A stretch of DNA of 64,000 nucleotides, taken from Saprospiraceae bacterium (GTDB lineage Bacteria; Bacteroidota; Bacteroidia; Chitinophagales; Saprospiraceae). The position numbers were made by a program, and so were the translations under genes. The DNA is taken from the NCBI GenBank assembly GCA_028282725.1, contig JANQHF010000088.1:1-64000 (forward strand), read 5' to 3'. Under the pieces are notes generated by a model that was not told the DNA's origin, made no database searches, and saw only the letters and a list, made by a program, of their open reading frames with translations. Below are positions 54,196-63,968 of the stretch, piece by piece (position 1 is the first letter of the stretch; each line of letters opens with the position of its first letter).

Positions 54196-56400
54196 TTAAT
54201 TGACTACATCGGACATAAACTTGATTCGAACGAGCCGGATTTCATTGAGTGTAATATCGTCCTCTTTCAATTCCTGGAAGGCATCATCAACGGAATCGGA
54301 ATCTGCATCTCCAAAGTAATCGTAGATGTCATCCACGACATCTTCATCCAGATTGTCCTCCAGGTAGTAGTTGATATCGAGTTTTGTCCCGGAACTCACG
54401 ATGATATCCATTTCGTCCATCAGGTTGTCGAGCGACATTTGATTGGACACGGCAATATCTTCCAGGGGTATCTTCCTGTCAATGCTTTGGATGATCGCTA
54501 CCTTGGATTTTGATTTGTTAGCAATTTGCTTGACGACGAAATCCGATGGTCTTTCGATATTGTTGACTTCTACATATTCCTGGATAGTCTCCAGGAAGGG
54601 AGCAGCATACCTTTGGGCCTTTCCCTGGCTTACACCGGAGATGTTCAACATGTCATTCTTGGAAATGGGATAGTAAGTGGCCATATCCTGGAGTGAAGGA
54701 TCAAGAAAAACAATCCACGGTTTGACGCCATGTTTTTTGGCCACCTGAAGACGTACTTCCTTGAGCATTTTAAACAGCGTGTCATCAAGTGCTCCTCCCT
54801 GGCTGGAAGTAGATGTTACAGCTTCTTCCGCAGCTTCTGAAGAATAGTCATGATTGATGCTAATCATGAACCTTTCCTTGCTCTTTAGAAATTCACGACC
54901 CTTTTCTGTTGTTTTGATGATACCATATGTCTCAATATCCTTTCTCAGGTAATTGGATAGGATTCCCTGTCTAAGCAGGGAATGCCAGAATAAGGGCTTT
55001 TCATCTTTACCGATACCAAAGCTCTTCTTCGTATCAAACTTATAGTTCTTCATTTCCTGGGTATTTCTTCCAGTTAAATATTCTACAAGGAATTTGATAC
55101 CATAATTTTCGTTCAGATCCTGGACGACACTGATAGCTTGCCTGAGTTTTTCACCCACCTCCATCTGTTCTTTGGGCCGCTTACAATTATCGCACATCTT
55201 GTCACAGCTGTCACGTCCATAATCTTCGCCAAAATAGTGTAAGAGAAATTTGCGACGACACTGACTCGTCTCCGTATATGCCACGACTTCCTCCATTAAC
55301 TGAGCGCTCAATTCTCGCTCGGATAAAGGTTTGTCTTTGAGGAATTTTTCGAGTTTGAGGATGTCTTTGTACGCGTAGAAGGCAATACATCGTCCGATCA
55401 GTCCATCTCTCCCACCACGTCCTGTTTCCTGATAATAATTTTCAATGCTTTTTGGAATGTCATAATGAATGACGAAACGAACATCGGGCTTGTCAATTCC
55501 CATTCCGAATGCGATCGTCGCCACTATTACATCAACATCCTCCATGAGAAATTCATCCTGTATCCTCGTCCTCGTCTTTCCATCCAATCCTGCATGATAG
55601 GGGGCGGCTTTGATACCATTTACCTGCAAAACCTGGGCAATTTCTTCTGTAGATTTTCTTGACTGGACATAAATAATCCCAGATTCTCCCTGTTGTTTTT
55701 TAATAATCTGGACGATTTCACGAATCGTTTGATCCTTGCTGATTTTCGGTCTTACTTCATAGTATAGATTCGTACGGTTGAAAGACGAAACAAAGGGTTT
55801 CACATCTTCCATTGCCAGGTTTTTTATGATGTCGGACTTCACTTTGGGAGTCGCCGTGGCAGTGAGTGCCATGATCGGTATTTCATCATTAATACCCTGG
55901 ATCATTTCGCGAATCCTGCGATACTCAGGGCGAAAGTCATGTCCCCACTCAGAGATACAATGAGCTTCGTCCACAGCAACAAATGACACCTTGACACTTT
56001 TAAAGAAGTGAATATTTTCTTCTTTTGTCAGGGTCTCGGGTGCGACGTATAATAATTTCGTTCCTCCCTTTACGATGTCTTCCTTTACCTGCTTAACCTG
56101 TGTCTTGCTCAATGAGCTGTTCAGAAAATGGGCAACGACATCCTGTTGACTATATCCCCTGATCGAATCGACTTGATTCTTCATTAAAGCGATCAGAGGA
56201 GAAATGATAATAGCCGTACCTTCCAGCAAAATGGCAGGTAGCTGATAGCATAAAGACTTGCCACCACCTGTTGGCATGATCACCAGGGTGTCATTGCTGC
56301 CTAATACACTTTGGATGATTTCTTCCTGGCGATCTTTGAATGTATCAAAACCAAAATAGGTGGAAAGAGCTTCATGTAATTTTCCTGAAGAAATATTCAT
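54196..56400 (-). CDS. recQ: ATP-dependent DNA helicase RecQ
   Basis: The 734-residue helicase acts in recombination and fork repair. It has Walker A MPTGGGKSLCYQLPA, DEAHCISEWGHDFRPEY (RecQ DExH), motif VI QETGRGGRDG, a zinc-binding Cys set (CRRKF...CDKMCDNCK), an RQC winged helix and an HRDC domain (about residues 540-620). A strongly acidic C-terminal extension (DNLDEDVVDDIYDYFGDADSD) is typical of the Bacteroidota RecQ. It is transcribed with aroQ. Confidence 0.95.
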   Translation of the reverse strand: MNISSGKLHEALSTYFGFDTFKDRQEEIIQSVLGSNDTLVIMPTGGGKSLCYQLPAILLEGTAIIISPLIALMKNQVDSIRGYSQQDVVAHFLNSSLSKTQVKQVKEDIVKGGTKLLYVAPETLTKEENIHFFKSVKVSFVAVDEAHCISEWGHDFRPEYRRIREMIQGINDEIPIMALTATATPKVKSDIIKNLAMEDVKPFVSSFNRTNLYYEVRPKISKDQTIREIVQIIKKQQGESGIIYVQSRKSTEEIAQVLQVNGIKAAPYHAGLDGKTRTRIQDEFLMEDVDVIVATIAFGMGIDKPDVRFVIHYDIPKSIENYYQETGRGGRDGLIGRCIAFYAYKDILKLEKFLKDKPLSERELSAQLMEEVVAYTETSQCRRKFLLHYFGEDYGRDSCDKMCDNCKRPKEQMEVGEKLRQAISVVQDLNENYGIKFLVEYLTGRNTQEMKNYKFDTKKSFGIGKDEKPLFWHSLLRQGILSNYLRKDIETYGIIKTTEKGREFLKSKERFMISINHDYSSEAAEEAVTSTSSQGGALDDTLFKMLKEVRLQVAKKHGVKPWIVFLDPSLQDMATYYPISKNDMLNISGVSQGKAQRYAAPFLETIQEYVEVNNIERPSDFVVKQIANKSKSKVAIIQSIDRKIPLEDIAVSNQMSLDNLMDEMDIIVSSGTKLDINYYLEDNLDEDVVDDIYDYFGDADSDSVDDAFQELKEDDITLNEIRLVRIKFMSDVVN

Positions 56401-56724
56401 TTGAGTCGGTTCATAATAAAAAAACTGGTCCTTTACCCCTCGATTTCAACCTAAGATCTGTACTCTTCTACACAGCTTTCAAAATACATGTACGGTCTCT
56501 TCAGTATCTTCTTCTAATATAATCTTTTAGAAGCAATGATCAGATAACTGCACTGGAAAAAAGCATCCGTAATCCCAAATAGAATGGTAGACATCGAGCT
56601 TTTTTCAAAAGGCCGACGAAAATACAAAATCTTACCCACAAAAGGGAGTAGCCCCTAGTTAAAAATTGAAGGAGATTCCATAGTCTGTCAAGTCCAATTT
56701 AAACGCATATCAACCGACCTTATC
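56401..56724. other. Intergenic region upstream of recQ
   Basis: These 324 bases hold no convincing reading frame, repeat or RNA. The recQ promoter should be here on the minus strand, but no exact TAnnTTTG with a spaced TTG was found; TATTTTCG near 56610 on the minus strand is the nearest match. The right part is probably decayed sequence next to the glutamate synthase pseudogene. Confidence 0.5.
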
Positions 56725-57458
56725 TCAATTTTCGAAAACCTGTTCAAACTTTGGGAGAAACGAGTTGGGATCGGCTTTTACAAAGTCGGATCTCCAGTAT
56801 TCAGGGCACGATTCTATAGACAACAAAGATCCTTTGGTGATGTATGGGTATATTTCATCGTATGTCAATGAAACGTTCATTTCTACCCTGCGATTGACAT
56901 GGGATCTGTTGATCAGATGTATTTTGGAGAGTCCCGATGCAGCGAGGAGTTCCATGAAACTATGCACAGTCTCTTTATGATATTCAGCCACTCTTTCTTT
57001 CTTATCCGTTACATCGAGTCCCCTCATCAATTTTGGATCGCTTGAGGTCACTCCAACAGGGCAGGTATTTTTGTTGCACTCCAGGGCCTGTATACAACCC
57101 AGGGCCATCATCATCGCTCTTGCACTATAACAGACATCGGCCCCGAGGGCAAGTGCTCTGTATATATGGAAGCCATTTACAATTTTACCGGCGGCAATGA
57201 GTGCAATCTCTTTTTTGAGATCAAATCTCCATTGAATCGATTGTGATATTCGGATATTCCACCTTCGCCGGTATTATGTGCAAATCCTCCGATCGCTGCT
57301 CCCCCGTTCAATGCCAGGATCAAAAGGAGGGCGAAAAATCCGGCCAGAATTCAAAACCCATTGGCGACCATCAGTGATAGCACGACAGCAACAATGATCA
57401 GAATTGATAAAACAACGAAAATCATAGGAAAAGTCCGGCTCAAAGTTAAAGATCCCAT
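56725..57458 (-). pseudogene. Collapsed FMN-binding glutamate synthase-family gene
   Basis: The minus strand begins with ATG at 57458 and an N-terminal membrane segment (FPMIFVVLSILIIVAVVLSL), as in single-polypeptide glutamate synthase-like proteins. It then meets an in-frame stop and jumps to GGFAHNTGEGGISEYH. After a frame change it continues IALIAAGKIVNGFHIYRALALGADVCYSARAMMMALGCIQALECNKNTCPVGV and an intact C-terminus to 56725. About 250 codons remain of a usual 500 or more, with the central catalytic part deleted. The frame from 57114 to 56725 alone is not a functional enzyme. The intact gltBD pair nearby makes it dispensable. Confidence 0.75.
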
Positions 57459-57539
57459 TTTAGAAAGTTGACTTCAATTTTACACCAAAAAGACAGACCT
57501 TGCCCGCACATTCCATTAGAAAGACAAAACTTGTTCAAA

Positions 57540-59198
57540 ATGAATTTCAGGGTTATTCTGTTCATCGCCATCTTATTCGCAGCATGTACCAATACCAGAA
57601 ATCCTTCGAGCAATCCAATGAAGGCTGGATTTACTTGGGACAATGCCACGGTGTATTTTCTCTTGACAGACCGCTTCAATGATGGTGATGCAAGTAACAA
57701 TTATCAACATAGTGATGACAACCCACCCGCACCCTTTCGTGGATTCATGGGAGGAGATATTAAGGGGATTACGCAAAAGATCGAAGATGGGTATTTTCCC
57801 GACCTTGGCGTGAATGCAATTTGGATGACTCCGCTTGTAGAACAGATCCGGGGATCTGTAGATGAAGGTACAGGCAACTCCTTTGGTTTTCATGGATATT
57901 GGACGAGGGACTGGACGGCTCTTGATCCCAGGTTTGGAACACGGGAAGAATTAAAAGAAATGGTGCAAGTTGCTCATGATCATAAAATCAGAATTTTGAT
58001 CGATGTAGTTGCTAACCATACCGGCCCGGTCACAGACCTCGACACGAAATGGCCGGACGAATGGGTGAAAACGGGACCAAGGTGCCGTTATGCAGATGCG
58101 CAGTCTACAATCGATTGTACGCTGGTCGAAAATCTCCCCGATATTCGAACCGAAAGCACAGATGAAATATCACTCCCCCCCTTCCTTGTCGAAAAATGGA
58201 AGGAAGAAAATCGCTATGAGCGCGAAGTGGCAGAGCTCGACGAATGGTTTGCCGAGACGGGGTATCCTCGAACAGCCGTTCATTATATACTGAAATGGAT
58301 AGTGGATTTTATCGTGGAATTTGGAGTCGATGGATTCAGGGTGGACACCGTCAAGCATACGGAGGCATATGTCTGGACCGATCTGTGGCGAGTTGCTCGT
58401 AAAGCATATGAACGATACAAAGAAGAGCATTCCGACCCGGTCCTGGACGAAGACAGTGAATTTTATATGGTGGGTGAAGTCTATAATTACTTCGTCAGTG
58501 GAGGGAGACAATTTGACTATGGTGATCAAAAGGTTGATTTCTTTGATCATGGATTTAAGAGCTTGATCAATTTTGATTTCAAGAGTGATGCTCGTTCCGA
58601 TTATGAAACCATTTTCTCAAAATATGACCGATTATTGAATGGTCCACTAAAGGGAAAGTCAGTTTTGAATTACATCAGTTCGCATGATGATGGCGGACCT
58701 TATGACCTGAACAGAGAAGATCCAACAGATGCCGGGACCAAACTGCTCCTTTGCCCCGGAGGAGTTCAAATTTACTACGGAGATGAAACAGCCCGATCGC
58801 TGACCGTAGAGGCCCAAGGCGATGCAACCTTGAGATCATTCATGAATTGGGACGAACTTAAAAACCGTCCAGAAACCAGGAGCATCCTGGAACATTGGCA
58901 GAAAATCGGAAAATTCCGAAACGACAATCCTTCAATTGGTGCAGGCAGACATGCGCAAATATCTTCTGATCCATATGTCTTTGGCAGGTATTTAGAACAG
59001 GAAGGAAGCAGCAACACTACTGTAGTAGGCCTTGGCATGCAGACAGAATTGAAAGAAATCCCTGTTGATACATTCTTCAGGGATGGAACGAAGGTTCGTG
59101 ATGCCTATAGCGGAGCGACTGCCGTGGTCGAAGACAAAAAGGTCCGGATATCGAGCTCTTTTGACATTGTACTTCTCGAGCAACCTTCCGGTTTATAG
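57540..59198 (+). CDS. Alpha-amylase family (GH13) lipoprotein
   Basis: The 552-residue protein has a lipoprotein signal (LFIAILFAAC). A GH13 barrel follows: VYFLLTDRFNDGD, LGVNAIWMTPL, IDVVANHTGP (region I), DGFRVDTVKH (region II with nucleophile Asp, about residues 263-272), GEVYNY (region III, Glu near 310) and ISSHDDGG (region IV). It likely cleaves alpha-glucans at the cell surface or periplasm. ATG 57540 places the signal correctly. No SusC/SusD pair lies alongside, so it is not in a typical polysaccharide-utilisation locus. Confidence 0.9.
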   Translation: MNFRVILFIAILFAACTNTRNPSSNPMKAGFTWDNATVYFLLTDRFNDGDASNNYQHSDDNPPAPFRGFMGGDIKGITQKIEDGYFPDLGVNAIWMTPLVEQIRGSVDEGTGNSFGFHGYWTRDWTALDPRFGTREELKEMVQVAHDHKIRILIDVVANHTGPVTDLDTKWPDEWVKTGPRCRYADAQSTIDCTLVENLPDIRTESTDEISLPPFLVEKWKEENRYEREVAELDEWFAETGYPRTAVHYILKWIVDFIVEFGVDGFRVDTVKHTEAYVWTDLWRVARKAYERYKEEHSDPVLDEDSEFYMVGEVYNYFVSGGRQFDYGDQKVDFFDHGFKSLINFDFKSDARSDYETIFSKYDRLLNGPLKGKSVLNYISSHDDGGPYDLNREDPTDAGTKLLLCPGGVQIYYGDETARSLTVEAQGDATLRSFMNWDELKNRPETRSILEHWQKIGKFRNDNPSIGAGRHAQISSDPYVFGRYLEQEGSSNTTVVGLGMQTELKEIPVDTFFRDGTKVRDAYSGATAVVEDKKVRISSSFDIVLLEQPSGL

Positions 59199-59239
59199 AT
59201 GTACGGTTCAGGACTATTTTGTGAATCGATCAGACAGAA

Positions 59240-59271
59240 TTGAAGTCAAAATGTAAATAGCACTACCTTTA
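59240..59271 (+). promoter_or_regulatory. Possible promoter of the OsmC-like gene
   Basis: TTG (59240-59242), 21 nt, then TACCTTTA (59264-59271) fits the consensus with one mismatch and ends 23 bases before the ATG at 59295. Confidence 0.45.
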
Positions 59272-59294
59272 CGCCCAAATCAGAAAAGGTATTC

Positions 59295-59720
59295 ATGGAC
59301 ATAAAATTAGAACGGATAGACAACGCGTTCAGGATGGAAGCCTCTAATTCCAGGAGAGATCTCCTTTATTGTGATGGATCTGCAAAAATCGGGGGAAGCG
59401 AACAGGGTTGGAGACCCATGGAACTTTTATTGGTAAGTCTTGCCGGTTGCAGTTCAATTGATGTAATCAACATCCTGAGAAAACAAAGACAGGATATTGA
59501 AAACATGACCGTATCCATCTCAGGGCAGAGAAAAGAAGGAATACCATCACCGTATGAATCAATCGATGTACATTTTGAAATGACGGGGAATATTCGTGAT
59601 AGCAAATTGGAAAAAGCCCTTGAGCTCACTAAAAATAAATACTGTTCTGTCTATTTCTCTTTACATCCTGATATCTTGGTGAAGTACACATATTCCATCA
59701 ATAAGGTATCTTCAACATAG
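59295..59720 (+). CDS. OsmC-family protein
   Basis: The 141-residue protein has the OsmC/Ohr fold: GGSEQGWRPMELLLVSLAGCSSIDVINILRKQ with the first redox Cys, then the second Cys in KNKYCSVYFSL. These proteins reduce organic hydroperoxides using two conserved cysteines, both seen here. It fits the YhfA-like branch rather than Ohr. It has its own likely promoter and precedes the metZ-metX pair by about 60 bp. Confidence 0.88.
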   Translation: MDIKLERIDNAFRMEASNSRRDLLYCDGSAKIGGSEQGWRPMELLLVSLAGCSSIDVINILRKQRQDIENMTVSISGQRKEGIPSPYESIDVHFEMTGNIRDSKLEKALELTKNKYCSVYFSLHPDILVKYTYSINKVSST

Positions 59721-59783
59721 CAATAAACTTCAAATTTCGCAGCTAAAGTCGATCATCCACTAATTAACAGGGGTCCGGACAAG

Positions 59784-60950
59784 ATGAAGGAAGGTACCAA
59801 ATCCATAAGGAATCAGATGAGTAATACCGCTTATCGCGAGCATAGTACTCCTTTGTTTTTGACATCTTCCTTTATTTACGAAAGCGCAGAGCAGGCAGAG
59901 CAGATGTTTGCCGGAGCAGGGGAGGGAGACATCTATTCGAGATTCACAAATCCAAATACGACTGAGCTCATTCAAAAATTTTGCGTCCTGGAGGAGACTG
60001 AAAATGGAGTTGCCACTTCTTCCGGAATGGCCGCAATATTTTCCACGCTTTCCACCCTGCTGAACCAGGGAGATCATATTGTAGCATGTTCCTCATTGTT
60101 TGGAAATACACTGTACATTCTGAACCAAATCCTTCCAAAGTGGGGAATTAACTGCACTTTTGTTGCCCCTCTTGATCGCGACGGGTGGCAGCAGGCAATT
60201 ACATCAAATACAAAGATGGTACTGGTCGAATCTCCTACAAACCCTTCTCTGGAAATTATCGATTTACCCTGGCTGGCCGACCTATGTCACCAAAATAATG
60301 CAATCTTTTGTGTAGACAACTGTTTTGCAACTCCCATTTTACAAAAACCCGTTGATTTTGATACTGACCTGGTGATTCATTCCGCCACCAAATGGATTGA
60401 TGGTCAGGGAAGGGTGCTTGGAGGCCTGGTACTGGGATCCGATGAACTGATACAACCCATTTTCGATTTTCTTCGACGCACAGGTGCATGTCTTTCACCA
60501 TTTAATGCATGGCTGCTGAGTAAGAGTACCGAAACACTCCAGGTCAGGATGCATCAACATTGTACCAATGCCCTTCAATTGGCACAATGGCTCGAAAGTC
60601 AGGAGGGTATAAAAAGGGTCCGTTATCCCTTCTTGCCCTCTCACCCCCAGCATGATTTAGCCCGTCAACTGATGAAGATGGGTGGTGGCATCGTCACGAT
60701 TGACATTGATTCTGACAAGGAAGGAACATTCAGGTTCATTAACGCTTTGACAATTCCTTCGATTACAGCCAACTTAGGAGATAGTCGTACAATTGTCACA
60801 CATCCATCCACTACTACACACAGCAAACTCAGCCCGGAAGAACAAGAGGAAGGCGATATATTCGATAGTACGATCAGGATTTCCGTTGGACTTGAGAATA
60901 TTGAAGACCTACAGGAAGATATAGAACAAGCACTGAAGAGATCCCTATGA
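59784..60950 (+). CDS. metZ: O-acyl-homoserine sulfhydrylase / trans-sulfuration PLP enzyme
   Basis: The 388-residue fold-type I PLP enzyme has NTAYREHSTPLFLTSSF, SRFTNPNT, TSSGMAAIFST, ESPTNPSLEIIDL, VDNCFATP and the Schiff-base Lys (near residue 203) in HSATKWIDGQGRVLGG. The DGQGR form points to O-succinyl/acetyl-homoserine sulfhydrylase, which makes homocysteine directly with sulfide. Its end overlaps metX (ATGAG), so the two form a methionine-biosynthesis operon. The short upstream gap showed no recognisable SAM riboswitch. MetY or a gamma-lyase activity cannot be excluded. Confidence 0.85.
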   Translation: MKEGTKSIRNQMSNTAYREHSTPLFLTSSFIYESAEQAEQMFAGAGEGDIYSRFTNPNTTELIQKFCVLEETENGVATSSGMAAIFSTLSTLLNQGDHIVACSSLFGNTLYILNQILPKWGINCTFVAPLDRDGWQQAITSNTKMVLVESPTNPSLEIIDLPWLADLCHQNNAIFCVDNCFATPILQKPVDFDTDLVIHSATKWIDGQGRVLGGLVLGSDELIQPIFDFLRRTGACLSPFNAWLLSKSTETLQVRMHQHCTNALQLAQWLESQEGIKRVRYPFLPSHPQHDLARQLMKMGGGIVTIDIDSDKEGTFRFINALTIPSITANLGDSRTIVTHPSTTTHSKLSPEEQEEGDIFDSTIRISVGLENIEDLQEDIEQALKRSL

Positions 60951-61966
60951 GTATTCAATATTCGAAGCTCGAGCACCCATTAAAACTGGAAAGAGGTGGC
61001 GTTCTCCATAGTCCCGTGGTAGCCTTCAGCACCTATGGCAGGTTGAATGAAGACAAATCAAATGTCATCCTGGTCTGTCATGCCCTGACCGCTAACAGCG
61101 TAGTACCGGATTGGTGGGAAGGCATATTCGGAGACGCCAGGATACTTGATCCCGCGAAAGACTTCATCATTTGTATCAATAATTTGGGTTCTCCTTATGG
61201 TACTTCTTCTCCAAAGACGGATGATGAATCGGGCAAAAGATATGGCTTGGATTTTCCTGATTATACGATAAAAGATACGGCAAGACTTCATATTGAATTC
61301 TTATCCACCCTCGGAATAGAACGAATAAAAATGATCATCGGGGGATCCTGTGGTGGAAATGTTTCACAGGAAATAGCTGTCCTTTTAGGAGAAAAAGTTG
61401 AGTCCCAGGTGTTGATGTGTTGCAGTGCCCGGGAAACGCCCTGGGTAATAGCCATACATGAATCCCAAAGAATCGTGATGAGATCAGATCCGGACTTCGT
61501 CAACAAGGAAGGAGGAAAGTCGCTTGCCCTGAGAGGAGCCCGTGCATTTGCACTGCCCTTTTATCGTTCGCATGCCTCATTTGAAATCAAGCAGTCAGAA
61601 GAGGATCCGGAAAAATATGACGACTTCAAAGCTTCAAGTTACATCCGCTACCAGGGAGAAAAATTTATATCCAGATACGATGTACACTGTTATTACAAAC
61701 AATTGATCGCCCTGGATACGCATAACATTGGTAGAAACAGGGGAGGAATTCAAAATGCTTTAGGGAAAATTTCAGCGAGAACTTTATGTATTGGTTTTTC
61801 CAGCGATGTACTGGTCCCGGTGATTGAACAAAAAAGACTTGCGGAGGATATACCCGGGGCTGTTTATGAGGAAATCAACACACCGTTCGGACATGATTCT
61901 TTTTTAATCGAAACAGACAAAATAAACAAGGCGGTGATCAATTGGAGTAGAAGTCGGAAAAACTAA
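60947..61966 (+). CDS. metX: Homoserine O-acetyltransferase
   Basis: The 339-residue alpha/beta-hydrolase activates homoserine for sulfur transfer. It has the opening HPLKLERGGVLHSPVVAFSTYGRLN, LVCHALTANS, the LGSPYGTSSP loop, the nucleophile Ser in IGGSCGGN (family GGSLGGM; the Cys/Asn variation is unusual), an Asp in SSDVLVP and a His in GHDSFLIE. It may use acetyl- or succinyl-CoA. It is coupled to metZ by a four-base overlap and converges on the sorting-domain gene. Confidence 0.9.
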   Translation: MSIQYSKLEHPLKLERGGVLHSPVVAFSTYGRLNEDKSNVILVCHALTANSVVPDWWEGIFGDARILDPAKDFIICINNLGSPYGTSSPKTDDESGKRYGLDFPDYTIKDTARLHIEFLSTLGIERIKMIIGGSCGGNVSQEIAVLLGEKVESQVLMCCSARETPWVIAIHESQRIVMRSDPDFVNKEGGKSLALRGARAFALPFYRSHASFEIKQSEEDPEKYDDFKASSYIRYQGEKFISRYDVHCYYKQLIALDTHNIGRNRGGIQNALGKISARTLCIGFSSDVLVPVIEQKRLAEDIPGAVYEEINTPFGHDSFLIETDKINKAVINWSRSRKN

Positions 61967-62307
61967 GCTTTACTAAGTCTTAGTGCTTTGATCAATTCGT
62001 CCGATTTATTAAAGATGCGAACGATATAAATCCCTCTTTTTAAATCGCTAATGTCGTAAAAATTACTGGAGTTGGCCTTTACTTTACGCACTTCTTTCCC
62101 AATAATGTTATTGATTGAAATATAATTCAATTCAGAAGCAGGAATGGTCAATGAAAAATGGTCTGAAGCCGGGTTGGGATAGACTTTGATGACCTGATAT
62201 TCCTGGGATTTATTCTTGGAAGCATATGGTTCTCCCACACTTTGAGCCTGGACGGCCTGAACCCCGCTAAGAACCATCGTTATGAGTACAAGGTAAAAAT
62301 GCTTCAT
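61963..62307 (-). CDS. Small secreted protein with type IX secretion sorting domain
   Basis: The 114-residue protein has a signal peptide (ending AVQAQ), a linker of about 20 residues, then a type A Por-secretion C-terminal domain. The domain shows VYPNPASDHFSLTIP, ISINNIIGKEV, FYDISDLKRGIYIVRI and a terminal Lys-rich strand. It is therefore almost only a sorting tag with no effector domain. The domain directs export through the type IX system and surface attachment, so the organism should carry that system. It may be a truncated cargo gene or a true mini-protein. Confidence 0.85.
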   Translation of the reverse strand: MKHFYLVLITMVLSGVQAVQAQSVGEPYASKNKSQEYQVIKVYPNPASDHFSLTIPASELNYISINNIIGKEVRKVKANSSNFYDISDLKRGIYIVRIFNKSDELIKALRLSKA

Positions 62308-62620
62308 CTATGGTAAATATAGTACTTAGAGTCCTTACTATCACCTAAAAAATTGTTAAAGAGAGTCAAATCAGCTCTTGGCACAATTAACCAGGTCTTC
62401 GTTTAATAAACAAATATAAGAAAAAAATGTAATGTGTAAATCCTTGTACTAGTTATATTTATATTCAAAAGTGGAAAGGTGACGATCATCCGCCTTAACT
62501 GCTGAAGAAAGAAAAGGAAAGCAATAGGTAGTCGATCAGACTTTTGAATGCTTATCTCAAACGTCCTCTACGAAATTACTGTTCAGTTGACTATCTTTCA
62601 GCATAATCAATGAATCAGGC
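62308..62620. other. Divergent intergenic region
   Basis: The 313 bases lie between the sorting-domain gene (minus) and the FAD oxidoreductase (plus). On the minus strand TATATTTG (complement of 62411-62418) is an exact -7 match that could drive the sorting-domain gene through a leader of about 100 nt, with a TTT rather than TTG at -33. On the plus side TATCTTTC lies 25 bases before the ATG. No stable hairpin or small frame was seen. Confidence 0.5.
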
Positions 62621-63961
62621 ATGCATGTCGTCATACTGGGAAATGGAATCAGTGGTGTAACAGCTGCACGTTGGATACGTAAATTGAGCGATCACCAGAT
62701 CACGATCATTTCCTCAGAATCCCAATATTTTTATTCCCGGACGGCACTAATGTACATATACATGGGACACATGCGCTTTGAAGATACGAAGCCATATGAG
62801 GATTGGTTCTGGGCCAAAAACCGGATTGATCTGGTATTTGATCATGTCAATGAAATTGATTTTGAAAAAAAGGAACTGAAGTGTAATTCCGGTGAGGAAA
62901 TCAAATACGATAAATTGGTGCTTGCTGTCGGTTCTGAATCCAATAAATTTGGTTGGCCCGGTCAGGATCTGAACAGGGTGCGAGGGCTGTACTCATTACA
63001 GGATCTGGAATATTTGGAAAGTTGCACCAAATCCATGAACAGGGCAGTGATCGTCGGTGGAGGATTAATTGGAATTGAGCTTGCGGAAATGTTGCTCTCC
63101 CGCAGGATTCCGGTTACTATGTTGGTGAGGGAAGAATATTATTGGGACAATATCCTACCGAAGGAAGAAGCCAGGATGATATCCAGGCACATTCGTCGTC
63201 ATGGAATTGATTTGAGGTTACAGTCCAATCTGAAGGAAATCCATGATGATGGAAGTGGCAATGCCTGTGGTATTACCATTGCGGAAAGTGGTGAACGCAT
63301 TTCATGCGAATATGTCGGATTGACTCCGGGAGTGAGTCCCAATGTTCGATGGCTCAAAGAATCAGGTCTTAACATCAATCGCGGCATCCTGGTCAATCAG
63401 TATCTTGAAACCAATATCAATGATGTATATGCCGTCGGTGATTGCGCTGAATTGACCAATCCTGTTGAGGGAAGACGAGGAATCGAAGCAATCTGGTACA
63501 CCGGTAGAATGATGGGTGAAACATGCGCCTACAATGTCTGTAATCAGGTTAGATCTTATGACCCGGGCATATGGTTCAACAGCGCTAAATTTCTCGATAT
63601 AGAATACCAGGTCTATGGAGAAATACCGAATCAGCTACCGGGTGCCCACAAGACTTTCTATTGGGAACATCCCGATGGGGAAAAGAGTCTTCGAATCAAC
63701 TATCATGACCGGGACTTTCACATCATCGGATTCAACCTGATGGGTATCAGATTCAGACATGAAGTATGTGAAAAATGGATTGCGGATCAATTACCGATCG
63801 AGGAAGTTATGTCAAATTTGGCCCTTGCACACTTTGATCCCGAGTTTTATGATGCTCATTATCGCGATATTGTCAAAAGCTTTGAATCCCAGTCCAATAT
63901 GAGTATTGAATTCAACGGCAGGGTCAATCTGAATCGAGTTTTGCAATTTTTAAATTCATAA
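62621..63961 (+). CDS. FAD-dependent pyridine nucleotide oxidoreductase
   Basis: The 446-residue flavoprotein is of the NADH oxidase/rubredoxin reductase type. It starts with the FAD motif VVILGNGISGVTAARWIRK, has the NAD(P)H motif AVIVGGGLIGIELAEML and the second FAD motif VYAVGDCAEL. No redox Cys pair is seen, so it likely reduces a partner electron carrier rather than a disulfide. A further frame starts eight bases later at the window end, so a partner protein may be encoded with it. Confidence 0.87.
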   Translation: MHVVILGNGISGVTAARWIRKLSDHQITIISSESQYFYSRTALMYIYMGHMRFEDTKPYEDWFWAKNRIDLVFDHVNEIDFEKKELKCNSGEEIKYDKLVLAVGSESNKFGWPGQDLNRVRGLYSLQDLEYLESCTKSMNRAVIVGGGLIGIELAEMLLSRRIPVTMLVREEYYWDNILPKEEARMISRHIRRHGIDLRLQSNLKEIHDDGSGNACGITIAESGERISCEYVGLTPGVSPNVRWLKESGLNINRGILVNQYLETNINDVYAVGDCAELTNPVEGRRGIEAIWYTGRMMGETCAYNVCNQVRSYDPGIWFNSAKFLDIEYQVYGEIPNQLPGAHKTFYWEHPDGEKSLRINYHDRDFHIIGFNLMGIRFRHEVCEKWIADQLPIEEVMSNLALAHFDPEFYDAHYRDIVKSFESQSNMSIEFNGRVNLNRVLQFLNS

Positions 63962-63968
63962 CATTTCT

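Noticed and set aside
57540..59198. Polysaccharide-utilisation locus around the GH13 gene
   Set aside because: No SusC/SusD-type genes, sensor or further glycoside hydrolases lie alongside.
59721..59783. SAM riboswitch upstream of metZ-metX
   Set aside because: Only about 60 bases are available, and no SAM-I, SAM-II or related core is visible.
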